Source: Saprospiraceae bacterium (GTDB lineage Bacteria; Bacteroidota; Bacteroidia; Chitinophagales; Saprospiraceae). Taken from it: a stretch of DNA of 64,000 nucleotides. Position numbers and translations under genes: made by a program. Under the pieces are notes generated by a model that was given only the letters and a program-made list of their open reading frames with translations, was not told the origin of the DNA and searched no databases. Location of the stretch: assembly GCA_028280415.1 (NCBI GenBank), contig JANQLV010000027.1, positions 62,001 through 126,000 on the forward strand, written 5' to 3'. Each line of letters begins with the position of its first letter. Within the stretch, counting starts at the first letter, position 1. Below are positions 43,098 through 51,526 of the stretch, piece after piece.

Positions 43098-43287
43098 AAA
43101 AATCGTCCAGATCGTTTTCTGTATTTCTGAGTTTGGTTTTACAAAACTGAATTAAGTCTGCAGCTCGTTTCACCTTCTCGGAAAGATCGTCTATACCTAT
43201 CGCTTCGGCCTGTAAATCGGCAACAATTTGTTGCAATTCAGTCATCGCCGATTCATACGTTTGAATATTCTTTGCCTTTTTTGCCAT
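43090..43287 (-). CDS. xseB: Exodeoxyribonuclease VII small subunit
   Basis: 65 residues, within the normal XseB size. The family core YESAMTELQQIVADLQAEAI, then DDLSEKVKRAADLIQFCKTKL, is complete. XseB binds XseA to form the single-strand-specific exonuclease VII. It is 15 bp downstream of xseA on the same strand and is the last gene of that operon; its stop overlaps the end of the convergent propeller gene by 8 bp. Confidence 0.92.
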   Translation of the reverse strand: MAKKAKNIQTYESAMTELQQIVADLQAEAIGIDDLSEKVKRAADLIQFCKTKLRNTENDLDDFFT

Positions 43288-43302
43288 TTCTATAGTTTTG
43301 TT

Positions 43303-44565
43303 TTATACCACTTTGCTGGTTATTTTTCTATCTTTGAAAACCGACTCAATAATATCCGCTTTTTCCAGGTCTGAAGCTTGTTTAACCGGTTTTCCATCCT
43401 TTAAAGTCATGGTAAAACCGCGTTTTAAAACTTCCGAGGGATCCAGCAAGCGCAATAATGCTTCAAGGTGTGAAAGCTTTTGCATTTCATTTTTCAGGGT
43501 AAACTTGGTGGTTCTATCCAGTTCTCGTTCAATGTATTCAAGCATACGGTCTTCCCGCTTGACTTGATGTTGAATATTGATTTTAAATTCCTGTCGTAAT
43601 CGCTCCAATTCGAGCAAATCCTCTTTGATCATTTGTTGCGCATGTTGCCTGATCATTGTTCCATAGCCGATCATTTCGCTTTCAAAAGACAGATTATGTT
43701 GTACAATCCACTCGGCAACAGCGGTAGGTGTTTTAAGGTTTTCGTAAGCAACTAAGTCGGCAATAGTTTGATCTATATCATGGCCAATTCCCGTAATCAG
43801 GGGCAATTTGCAATTAGCGATGGCTTTACAAAGGTCAAGGTCATCAAAGGCCAATAAATCGAGTTTTGCTCCTCCCCCTCTTATCATAACCACACAATCA
43901 AAAAGACCGGGCTGGTCATTTATCCATTCTATTTGCTCAGGTATCTCCTTGTGTACGGCCTCTCCCTGCATTGCAGCATTGAATAGAGTCCACTCAAAAT
44001 GATAGGCATAAGGATTGTTTTGTAATTGATCTTTGAAATCCTGCAATCCTGCGGCTCTCTCGGAACTAATTACGGCAATCCTTTGCAATACCTGAGGAAG
44101 CTGTAGCTGCCGGTTTTTATCCAGTAAACCTTGCTGTTGTAAAATCTGAAGCGTTTGCTGGCGACGGATTTCCAGTTTTCCCACCGTAAAAGCAGGGTCT
44201 ATATCCTGAACAAGCAATTTTAATCCATAGCGCTCGTGAAAATCTACCTGAACCTGCAAGAGTACTTCGAAACCGCTTTGCATAATTTTCCCAAAAGCAG
44301 CTCCGAGTTTGCGTTTTAATCGTCGATGTGCCCTGCTCCAAATAACCGCTTCGGAGCGCGCAATAATATTCCCCTCTTCTTCCTCTTCCGATGGCCATTC
44401 AGAAGTATTCTTTTGAATCAAACTCAGAAAAAGATGCCCTCTGGACTCACTGACCTGAGCCAACTCTCCGGTTATCCAAATCAAATCCGAAAAATTGAGC
44501 GCAACAACCCTTCTCAGGTGTTCATTAAGCTCAAAAAGTGTATATCGATTATTTTGCGCTTCCAC
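43303..44565 (-). CDS. xseA: Exodeoxyribonuclease VII large subunit
   Basis: 420 residues. An N-terminal OB fold (LIWITGELAQVSESRGHLFL) is followed by the catalytic domain (RIAVISSERAAGLQDFKDQL, then VMIRGGGAKLDLLAFDD, TGIGHDIDQTIADLVAYENL and KTPTAVAEWI) and a coiled-coil tail that docks XseB. It cuts single-stranded DNA to short oligomers, aiding repair and recombination. The start is GTG at 44565. A bidirectional terminator separates it from sucC. Confidence 0.92.
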   Translation of the reverse strand: MEAQNNRYTLFELNEHLRRVVALNFSDLIWITGELAQVSESRGHLFLSLIQKNTSEWPSEEEEEGNIIARSEAVIWSRAHRRLKRKLGAAFGKIMQSGFEVLLQVQVDFHERYGLKLLVQDIDPAFTVGKLEIRRQQTLQILQQQGLLDKNRQLQLPQVLQRIAVISSERAAGLQDFKDQLQNNPYAYHFEWTLFNAAMQGEAVHKEIPEQIEWINDQPGLFDCVVMIRGGGAKLDLLAFDDLDLCKAIANCKLPLITGIGHDIDQTIADLVAYENLKTPTAVAEWIVQHNLSFESEMIGYGTMIRQHAQQMIKEDLLELERLRQEFKINIQHQVKREDRMLEYIERELDRTTKFTLKNEMQKLSHLEALLRLLDPSEVLKRGFTMTLKDGKPVKQASDLEKADIIESVFKDRKITSKVV

Positions 44566-44599
44566 TATACAAACTTAGGAAAAAAGTGCTAGAGGAAAT

Positions 44600-44636
44600 G
44601 AAAAAGCCCCGTCCAAAATCTGAACAGGGCTTTTTC
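44600..44636 (-). terminator. Intrinsic terminator after sucC
   Basis: AAAAAGCCC / GGGCTTTTT palindromic stem with U-runs on both strands. It lies between the sucC stop and the xseA start, so it ends the sucC transcript. Confidence 0.85.
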
Positions 44637-44657
44637 AATTATCCGAAAATATAAATA

Positions 44658-45863
44658 TTAATTGTCTAAAACTTTTGTGACAAGATCCGCAGCTTCTTGT
44701 AAAAGAATTGCCGAGTGAACTTCCAATCCGGAATCATCAATGATCTGCTTGGCAATATCCGCATTCGTTCCCTGCAGACGTACAATGATCGGTACATTGA
44801 TATTTCCCATATTCTTGTAAGCATCAACGACTCCCTGTGCTACCCGGTCGCAACGAACGATACCTCCGAAAATATTGATCAGGATCGCTTTTACCGCCGG
44901 ATCACGCAGGATAATTCTAAAAGCTTTTTCAACCCGGTCGGCATCTGCGGTACCACCAACATCGAGGAAGTTCGCTGGCTCTCCACCTGACAATTTGATA
45001 ATATCCATAGTCGCCATGGCCAGACCAGCCCCATTTACCATACATCCTACATTTCCGTCAAGGTTTACAAAGTTCAAACCATAGCTTTTCGCCTCTACTT
45101 CAGTTGGGTCTTCCTCATCTGTATCTCTTTGAGCGGCAAGCTCCTTATGACGATAAAGTGCATTATCATCCAGTGATACTTTACAATCTACTGCAATGAT
45201 GCGATCATCCCCCGTATGCAAACAGGGATTAATCTCAAACAAGCTGGCATCACTTCCAACGAAAGCAGCATAAAGCTTGGAAATAAATCTCGTCATTTCT
45301 TTGAAAGCCTGACCACTTAAACCGAGGTTAAAAGCTACTTTACGGGCCTGGAAAGCCTGTAATCCCAAAGTAGGATCAATGTATTCTTTATGTACCAGAT
45401 GCGGTGTTTCTTCCGCTACCTGCTCAATATCCATACCGCCTTGTGTAGAGTAAATAATGACATTACACTTGCGGGTACGATCCATTAAGATAGAAACATA
45501 ATATTCTTTACAAGCATCAAAATCGGGGGCATAGGAATCTTCTGCAATCAATACTTTACGTACCAATTTACCAGGACCCTCAAGGCCACCTGGAGTCTGA
45601 GGGGTCTTAAGCATCATCCCGATAATATTCCCGGCATGCTCTTTTAATTCTTCTTCATTTTTAGCCAGTTTTACTCCTCCTCCTTTTCCACGGCCACCGG
45701 CATGTATCTGGGCCTTAATGACAGCTACTCCCGAGCCGGATTTTTCTTTAACCTGATTATAAGCCGCTACAGCTTCTTCAACATTCGTGGCAATAATGCC
45801 TTCCTGAATGGCTACACCGTAGCTTTTTAATAATTCTTTGCCTTGATATTCGTGTAAATTCAT
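44658..45863 (-). CDS. sucC: Succinyl-CoA synthetase (ADP-forming) subunit beta
   Basis: 401 residues. N-terminal ATP-grasp domain (MNLHEYQGKELLKSYGV, IKAQIHAGGRGKGGGVKLAK) and C-terminal CoA-ligase-type domain with NIFGGIVRCDRVAQGVV are complete. It makes ATP from succinyl-CoA in the TCA cycle with the SucD alpha subunit. No sucD is adjacent, so the two subunits are encoded apart, as is usual in this phylum. It has its own promoter and terminator. Confidence 0.96.
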   Translation of the reverse strand: MNLHEYQGKELLKSYGVAIQEGIIATNVEEAVAAYNQVKEKSGSGVAVIKAQIHAGGRGKGGGVKLAKNEEELKEHAGNIIGMMLKTPQTPGGLEGPGKLVRKVLIAEDSYAPDFDACKEYYVSILMDRTRKCNVIIYSTQGGMDIEQVAEETPHLVHKEYIDPTLGLQAFQARKVAFNLGLSGQAFKEMTRFISKLYAAFVGSDASLFEINPCLHTGDDRIIAVDCKVSLDDNALYRHKELAAQRDTDEEDPTEVEAKSYGLNFVNLDGNVGCMVNGAGLAMATMDIIKLSGGEPANFLDVGGTADADRVEKAFRIILRDPAVKAILINIFGGIVRCDRVAQGVVDAYKNMGNINVPIIVRLQGTNADIAKQIIDDSGLEVHSAILLQEAADLVTKVLDN

Positions 45864-45904
45864 TGTGATGATTAATTTCTATGATAGTGATTTCTTTCAG
45901 CGCT

Positions 45905-45912
45905 CAAAAGTA
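45905..45912 (-). promoter_or_regulatory. Bacteroidota -7 promoter element for sucC
   Basis: On the minus strand TACTTTTG fits TAnnTTTG, 42 bp before the sucC start codon. A weak TTTC stands near the -33 position. Confidence 0.5.
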
Positions 45913-46108
45913 AGGGATTTTTTAGTAAAAGCGAAAGGAAATCCGCATACGAAGTTGATTTTACATAAACGATGATCAACGCTATTTAAAACGAGTTAAA
46001 TAACTAAAAGTTTAGACTTGTTTATGACATTTGATAGCTGATTATTCGAAAGATCAACAAAACACTTGTGTCCTTATTTACAAACGGGGATTGGAGAGTA
46101 TATTAAAT

Positions 46109-47185
46109 TTAAGCTATCTGAATAATCTGAGCCAGCTTGCCTCTAATTCTCGTTGTTGCCCTTTTTTTAAGGTCAAAAGTAGCCGTTTTTTGAATCAGAT
46201 CAACCAATTCCTCCGGAAGTATCAATACTGATCGACTACTATTTTGAATGAGTTTGATTAATTGAGCTACAAATGCCGGTCGATCCTGTAGCGGATGTTT
46301 TTCATCCCAGGGTGGATTGCTAACTAAACTATACTTTCCCCTTGCCGGGAAATCAGAAAGACTATTGCATTTTTTAAAGTTTATATCAATTGTGGCTCTA
46401 GTTGCAGCGGATCGGGCAATATTTATTGCTTCCTCATTTAGGTCAAGCCCCAGAAAAGAATTCGAAGGGCACTGTATCGCTGCTTCAATCAGGATGGTCC
46501 CGGAGCCACAAAAAGGGTCGATAATCAATGTATCTTTCTCTGCTTTCAGTATCCGGGCCATTGCTGCGGCTACGGTTGGGCGAAGCTGCCCGGGGTATTT
46601 TAAAGCTCTCCAGGGTCTTCGGTGTAATGGTATATCTTTCAAACTAATCCCGAAAAAAGCTAAATCCGCCTCAATATGACATCTTAAACGAATTTCATGC
46701 TCCTGACCAGGTTCCCGAATTTCATTACTCAGGGTACGGAACGCTGTATGTTGCTGAATAAGCTTATTGCATTTGTTTTCTATAAAAAACCGGTTAAAAT
46801 TTCTTTTTCCAACAAAACTTACCGTTACTCTGACCGGAAAATCCGGAGAATACTCAGAGAGTCCGGGTAAAATATACTCGGAGAAATACTGTAGTAATCC
46901 CTCTACACTTGCTTTTGCTCTTTCGACTCCCTCATAACAACCTTTAAAAACAAAAATATCATCTGCCGTCCTGATTTGTTCGGGATGATTTTTAAAATCT
47001 ATCACTCCGTTTTGCAGTTCGACGAATACATTTCGGTGACTGCTAAAAGCCTGTACAAGAGGTAGGTTTTCTTCTATTTCTTCCTGTGTAATAGCTTCCA
47101 ATCCCACCGGCGTTCTAAACCAGTAAAAGCCGGATTGCTTTCTTTTTACTGATCCATTTTCTTTTAACCATCCAGGTACGTTCAT
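46109..47185 (-). CDS. THUMP-domain RNA guanine-N2 methyltransferase-like protein
   Basis: 358 residues. The N-terminal region (about 20-180) carries a ferredoxin-like and THUMP RNA-binding module, and the C-terminal Rossmann domain has motif I DPFCGSGTILIEAA and motif IV SNPPWDE. The PRP-like loop RRPWRALKYPGQLRPTVAAA is typical of the UPF0020/Trm14/RlmL group, which methylates N2 of guanosine in rRNA or tRNA. Length fits a stand-alone enzyme of the Trm14/TrmN type rather than the fused RlmKL. Exact target inferred only. Confidence 0.82.
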   Translation of the reverse strand: MNVPGWLKENGSVKRKQSGFYWFRTPVGLEAITQEEIEENLPLVQAFSSHRNVFVELQNGVIDFKNHPEQIRTADDIFVFKGCYEGVERAKASVEGLLQYFSEYILPGLSEYSPDFPVRVTVSFVGKRNFNRFFIENKCNKLIQQHTAFRTLSNEIREPGQEHEIRLRCHIEADLAFFGISLKDIPLHRRPWRALKYPGQLRPTVAAAMARILKAEKDTLIIDPFCGSGTILIEAAIQCPSNSFLGLDLNEEAINIARSAATRATIDINFKKCNSLSDFPARGKYSLVSNPPWDEKHPLQDRPAFVAQLIKLIQNSSRSVLILPEELVDLIQKTATFDLKKRATTRIRGKLAQIIQIA

Positions 47186-47290
47186 ATAAAATTGCTATTT
47201 GATACAAAGCCGGTTAAAGCTATCAAAAACAATTCTTATATTAGAATGTCTTGGAAAAATATCATATTTATAAAATCATAACTGAGTAAT

Positions 47291-47821
47291 ATGGGATCGA
47301 CAAAGACAAAAATTTTTGACCCGGAGTCTCCACAAGTAAAAAAAGATGTTGCGCAGATCAACAGTTGGAGGTTAAGGCTTTATTTATTAAAAAATCTGCC
47401 TACAGCCATCTGGTGGGGTTTGAAAGTGCAATCATTTTCTCCTTATCGAACTGTAATTGAAGTGCCGTACAACTGGAAAACGCAAAATCCGTTCAGGTCG
47501 ATTTATTTTGCAGCATTGGCGGGTGCCGGAGAGCTTTCCAGTGGTTTAATGGCCGGATTAATAGTGAGGAATACCGGGAATATTTCCATGCTGGTTACAA
47601 ATATCCAGGTAGACTTTATAAAAAAAGCCAAAAGTCAAATAACTTTTACTTGCGATGAGGGAATCAAGATTATCAATGCAGTAGAAAAAGCCATTGAAAC
47701 CGGTGAAGGAGCCGAAGTAGTCCTGAATGCAAGCGGGGTAAACCAGGCAGGAGAAATAGTAGCTCGCTTTGGCATTACCTGGTCTTTCAAGGTAAAAAAC
47801 AGTATAAAATCCCCAAAATAA
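47291..47821 (+). CDS. DUF4442 hotdog-fold protein (thioesterase-like)
   Basis: 176 residues. The sequence matches the DUF4442 (PF14539) hotdog pattern: helix plus VIEVPYNWKTQNPFRSIYFA, the central helix ALAGAGELSSGLMAGLI, and strands MLVTNIQVDFIKKAKSQITF and VARFGITWSFKV. Such proteins are thought to bind acyl-CoA-like thioesters; catalysis is not shown. No signal peptide, so it is cytoplasmic. It is a single gene, divergent from the THUMP methyltransferase and convergent with the M43 protease. Confidence 0.75.
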   Translation: MGSTKTKIFDPESPQVKKDVAQINSWRLRLYLLKNLPTAIWWGLKVQSFSPYRTVIEVPYNWKTQNPFRSIYFAALAGAGELSSGLMAGLIVRNTGNISMLVTNIQVDFIKKAKSQITFTCDEGIKIINAVEKAIETGEGAEVVLNASGVNQAGEIVARFGITWSFKVKNSIKSPK

Positions 47822-47863
47822 AAATCCCAAATTCCAAGCTTAAGGCTTTGAAATTTGGGATTT
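47822..47863. terminator. Bidirectional terminator between convergent genes
   Basis: AAATCCCAAATTC / GAAATTTGGGATTT, about 13 bp of stem with a 15-nt loop, flanked by A-runs and T-runs. It lies between the DUF4442 stop and the M43 stop. Confidence 0.75.
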
Positions 47864-47889
47864 AAGGTATTGTAAAATTTAAAAGTCGT

Positions 47890-49470
47890 TTATCTGGAAA
47901 CGATAACTTTTTTATTCATTACACCATTTGTTCCGTTAATCGTAACAAAGTATAAACCCGGAGTAAGGTCAGCTGTAGTCATTTCTACATTAGTAGTTCC
48001 TACTCCGAAAACACGATTGTTCAGTGTTTTCAGCAATTGACCGGAAGTATTATAAAGATTAATTTGAGCTTCGAAAGTTTCTGCTGCATCAACCTCAATG
48101 TTGAGTATCTGTGCAGTAGTCACTGGATTAGGCCGAATATTCCAGGCATTTACAGCTTCAATCTCTCCTACACTAACAGTAGTACCGGTTTTAAAGGTTC
48201 CGGATTCTGAGAACTCGGAACCACAGGTTTGATATTCTGCAACTGGTCGAACTCTCCAGTAATAATTAAAGTTGGGTGCAAAGATACCTTCAACCGCACG
48301 ATAAGTTCCGTTTACGATATAACGAGTCGGGCCAGCTGCAAAAGTTGGCTGAAAATCAATTTCGAGGAAGTATTTTTGAGCGCCATCCACTGGTTCCCAT
48401 TCAAATTCCACGATATTATATCCCGGTGTAGTTTCTCCTTCAATTGGCTCAATCAAAGTTGGCGCTCCGTCTATCTCTTCCAGACTTGGCGTATAATTAG
48501 GTCGTATATAAGCTCTCTGAGGCGTTTCCAAATCAATAAAGATCGCTGCTTTTTGCTGTGGCGTAAAAGTGAAAGAGGCACAATCAGAGAAATAACTCAT
48601 TTGGTTGTTTTCCATTACATCTACGATTTCACCATTGGGATCCATCGCGCCCCCGTTCCAGGTGTTACAACCAATTTGATTGGGATGATACGCAAAAAGA
48701 TAATCAGGTGGCGTATCACAAATTCTATCGGCAGCAGTAGTACAGTTAGACTGATCTACTTTTTCATTCGGCACAGGTTGAGAGAAATCAAAGCTAGGTG
48801 AATTATTACCTACGGGATTTCCATAATACTGCTCTTCCCATCCCTGATAAGGATTAGGATAGCCTGGATGATCCTGTGGATTGCTCGGTGGTTCCCAACC
48901 AAAGAAAGGGTGCGCCAGTGAGAAAAAATGTCCAACCTCATGTGAAGCGGTATTACCAAAAATCGCAGACTTTTTAATTACGATGTAATCATTACTTGGC
49001 CAGGGACCTTGATAGTATCCAAGAAGACCAGACTGAGGGAAAGTTCCAACGATATACATGTTAATGGCATCATTTACTTTGCTTAGTGTAATCTGCAATT
49101 CTCCTCCCGTACTTTGAGCATTGCTGAATAATGCATCATTATCAATATAGTTAAAATCTCCTTTCATATAAAACTGAATATCCTGATCAGCATAATCCTG
49201 ATTGAGAATACAAAGCATATCCAATAAATCTGCCTCACTAGCTCTTTGCGTACCATCCGTTCTACCGACAACATGAAACTGAACAGGTACATAATAATCG
49301 ACATCTCTTTGTCCCGCAGACTCCTGATGGGCAGAGTTATTTCTATTCGCGGTAAGTCGCTCCAGACCTTCCCATTGGGTTTGCATACTCGTTCCACAAG
49401 AGTGGCGTTGTGCCTGCAGTGTCCAGGACAAACCGGAAAGTATTAATGCTAAGAATAAAACTTTTTTCAT
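47890..49470 (-). CDS. M43-family (cytophagalysin-like) zinc metalloprotease with T9SS type A sorting domain
   Basis: 526 residues. A signal peptide (LFLALILSGLSWTLQAQ) leads to a pappalysin-type protease domain with the metzincin zinc motif HEVGHFFSLAH (177-187) and a following Met-turn region around NQMSYFSDCASFTF. A fibronectin-like domain (about 345-440; EFEWEPVDGAQKYFLEIDFQ) comes next, and the end (IRPNPVTTAQILNIEVDAAE to KKVIVSR) is the T9SS type A signal. It should be secreted as an active extracellular protease, perhaps for nutrition. The gene stands alone, with its own -7 element. Confidence 0.9.
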   Translation of the reverse strand: MKKVLFLALILSGLSWTLQAQRHSCGTSMQTQWEGLERLTANRNNSAHQESAGQRDVDYYVPVQFHVVGRTDGTQRASEADLLDMLCILNQDYADQDIQFYMKGDFNYIDNDALFSNAQSTGGELQITLSKVNDAINMYIVGTFPQSGLLGYYQGPWPSNDYIVIKKSAIFGNTASHEVGHFFSLAHPFFGWEPPSNPQDHPGYPNPYQGWEEQYYGNPVGNNSPSFDFSQPVPNEKVDQSNCTTAADRICDTPPDYLFAYHPNQIGCNTWNGGAMDPNGEIVDVMENNQMSYFSDCASFTFTPQQKAAIFIDLETPQRAYIRPNYTPSLEEIDGAPTLIEPIEGETTPGYNIVEFEWEPVDGAQKYFLEIDFQPTFAAGPTRYIVNGTYRAVEGIFAPNFNYYWRVRPVAEYQTCGSEFSESGTFKTGTTVSVGEIEAVNAWNIRPNPVTTAQILNIEVDAAETFEAQINLYNTSGQLLKTLNNRVFGVGTTNVEMTTADLTPGLYFVTINGTNGVMNKKVIVSR

Positions 49471-49515
49471 AATAATATTTAGTTGTATCGGAATAATTTA
49501 AGACTATATAAGTTA

Positions 49516-49523
49516 CAAATTTA
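49516..49523 (-). promoter_or_regulatory. Bacteroidota -7 promoter element for the M43 protease gene
   Basis: Minus strand TAAATTTG fits TAnnTTTG, 46 bp before the start codon at 49470. The -33 element is not evident. Confidence 0.38.
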
Positions 49524-49653
49524 ATAAAAAATCAAGCATCTTCGTGTCTGTTATAAGTCAATTCTTTTACCAATTGTTGCATTATTGCAAGATAAATCAA
49601 ACTTAGAAGCACAAATAAAATTATAATACGTAAACAATAAATTGAAAAATAGC

Positions 49654-49661
49654 TACTTTTG
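49654..49661 (+). promoter_or_regulatory. Bacteroidota -7 promoter element for mdh
   Basis: TACTTTTG fits TAnnTTTG, 112 bp before the mdh ATG. It overlaps an upstream in-frame TTG (49659), arguing that translation starts further down at 49773. Confidence 0.5.
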
Positions 49662-49772
49662 CAGCAAAATTTAGAGCTGCTAAGCAAACAAAAACAGCGC
49701 AGTGATGTATTGATTAGCTGCCTAAGCCTTAATTCACAAATAACCTATTCAAAAAAATTATTTCAATCAATT

Positions 49773-50708
49773 ATGAGTAAAGTAACCGTAGTCGGAGCTG
49801 GAAATGTTGGAGCCACAGTTGCCAACGTTTTAGCGCACAAAGATTTAGTTAAGGAAGTTGTTTTATTAGATATCAAAGGTGATTTTGCAAAGGGGAAAGC
49901 CCTGGATAGTTGGCAACAGGCCCCTATCGATTATTATAGCACCAGCATCGTTGGTACGGATAATTACCGGGATACCAAAGGTTCGGATATTGTAGTGATT
50001 ACTGCAGGAATTCCGAGAAAACCCGGGATGAGCAGAGATGATTTGATCTCTACCAATGCGGGAATCGTTTCTTCCGTAACAAAGTCTATTCTAAAATATA
50101 CAAAAAACCCAATCATCATTGTCGTTTCCAATCCTTTGGATGTAATGACTTATGCAGCTTTCAAAACTTCAGGTCTGAAAGCGAACCGGGTGTTCGGTAT
50201 GGCGGGTATTTTGGATACAGCCAGATACAGAGCTTTCCTGGCTACGGAACTAAAGGTTTCACCAAAAGATATTCAGGCAGTATTAATGGGAGGGCATGGA
50301 GACACGATGGTGCCGCTTCCGCGTTATACTACCGTAGCCGGAATTCCGGTTTTGGAAATGATCGAACGTGATAAACTCAAGGCCATTGTTGAAAGAACGA
50401 AAAAAGGAGGAGGAGAACTGGTAAAATTAATGGGTACTTCTGCCTGGTACGCTCCCGGAGCAGCAGCAGCACAAATGGTTGAAGCTATATTGAAAGATGA
50501 AGATCGTATCTTCCCCTGTTGTGCTTATCTCAATGGCCAGTATGGTTTGAAAAACATGTTCCTTGGTGTACCGGTAAAACTCGGAAAAGAAGGAATCAAA
50601 GAAGTTTTGGAACTGAAACTCAATAAGTCCGAGACCAAACTACTTCATAAATCTGCTGGTCACGTTAAAGAAGTGATGAGTACATTTAATAAAATGAAAA
50701 TCGTTTAA
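49773..50708 (+). CDS. mdh: Malate dehydrogenase
   Basis: 311 residues from the ATG at 49773 (MSKVTVVGAGNVGATVANVL), where the Rossmann GxGxxG loop follows at once; an open frame of 38 further codons upstream begins with TTG and contains the promoter, so it is not translated. The catalytic region has GGHGDTMVPLPRYTTVAGIP (His-Asp) and the substrate-binding Arg in IPRKPGMSRDDL. The start of the lactate/malate dehydrogenase fold suggests the LDH-like MDH class of Bacteroidota. It oxidises malate to oxaloacetate in the TCA cycle. A terminator pair follows. Confidence 0.95.
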   Translation: MSKVTVVGAGNVGATVANVLAHKDLVKEVVLLDIKGDFAKGKALDSWQQAPIDYYSTSIVGTDNYRDTKGSDIVVITAGIPRKPGMSRDDLISTNAGIVSSVTKSILKYTKNPIIIVVSNPLDVMTYAAFKTSGLKANRVFGMAGILDTARYRAFLATELKVSPKDIQAVLMGGHGDTMVPLPRYTTVAGIPVLEMIERDKLKAIVERTKKGGGELVKLMGTSAWYAPGAAAAQMVEAILKDEDRIFPCCAYLNGQYGLKNMFLGVPVKLGKEGIKEVLELKLNKSETKLLHKSAGHVKEVMSTFNKMKIV

Positions 50709-50784
50709 TTCGAAATAAGCATACTTATGGGCTTCTTTTCCAAAAGAAAGATTTGTATTTAAAAACTGATTTTCAAGCGAAAAG

Positions 50785-50803
50785 TAAGCAAGCACGTTGC
50801 TTA
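50785..50803 (+). terminator. Small hairpin after mdh
   Basis: TAAGCAA / TTGCTTA with a 5-nt loop, followed by TAAAAAA rather than T. It may be part of a tandem 3' structure with the stronger terminator at 50813. Confidence 0.35.
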
Positions 50804-50812
50804 TAAAAAAAT

Positions 50813-50845
50813 AAAAAGCGTCTTCTTAAGGAGGATGCTTTTTTT
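50813..50845 (+). terminator. Intrinsic terminator after mdh
   Basis: AAAAAGCGTCTTC / GAGGATGCTTTTT with two G-T pairs and a 5-nt loop, followed by a run of T. Confidence 0.8.
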
Positions 50846-50957
50846 ATTAAACCAATACTTCGTATAATTGTTAATACTTCTTATAATGAGAAGTGTTGTT
50901 TAATGTCTGCTACATTTTGCAACTTATTTTAATGGATACTATTTGAATACAACTAAG

Positions 50958-51497
50958 ATGGTACGAAATCAAATTGATCTGGAGATAATGAATGCGATGG
51001 TTACTAATTCCAATGAGAATCTAATGGAATTAACCAATCAGTCGCCGGTTTTCCTTGTCTTTTTGAGGCATTTCGGCTGTGTTTTTTGCAAAGAAGCATT
51101 ACACGATCTGGCGGAAAAAAAAGAAAGTTTTACCAGTAAGGGAATTAAACTGGTTTTCGTACATATGTCAGAATACGAAGTTGCAAATGAGTATTTTAAA
51201 AATTATGATCTGGAAGGCGTTTCACATATTAGTGATCAATACTGTAACTATTATTCGGCTTTTGGCATTACCAAGGGGAGTTTCTCACAACTCTACGGGC
51301 TAAGAACCTGGATTCGGGGTTTTGCAGCAAAACGCGCAGGGTTTGAACTGGAACTGGCAAAAAACCTTGGCGATTCCACTCAAATGCCCGGCATTTTCGT
51401 CTTGCGCAAAGGCAAAATAGTAGATGCTTTTATACATAAACGAGCTTCCGATAAACCGAATTACCAGCTTCTGATAGATAAAGTGAAGTGTGATTGA
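50958..51497 (+). CDS. Peroxiredoxin-like protein (AhpC-TSA_2/SelL type)
   Basis: 179 residues from the ATG at 50958; an in-frame TTG lies 15 bp upstream. The thioredoxin-like fold starts with VFLVFLRHFGCVFCKEALHD, a CxxC-type active site (C-V-F-C) of the PRXL2/SelL group, and continues with IKLVFVHMSEYEVANEYFKN and MPGIFVLRKGKIVDAF. It is thought to act as a redox or peroxidase enzyme; activity is not shown for most members. It precedes the vWA gene by 29 bp and may be co-transcribed. Confidence 0.78.
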   Translation: MVRNQIDLEIMNAMVTNSNENLMELTNQSPVFLVFLRHFGCVFCKEALHDLAEKKESFTSKGIKLVFVHMSEYEVANEYFKNYDLEGVSHISDQYCNYYSAFGITKGSFSQLYGLRTWIRGFAAKRAGFELELAKNLGDSTQMPGIFVLRKGKIVDAFIHKRASDKPNYQLLIDKVKCD

Positions 51498-51526
51498 CCA
51501 ATTTTCTTACCTTAAAATTAAAATAA

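Noticed and set aside
49659-49772. An N-terminal extension of 38 residues on malate dehydrogenase
   Set aside because: It starts with TTG, overlaps a promoter -7 element, and precedes a perfect family-type ATG start at 49773.
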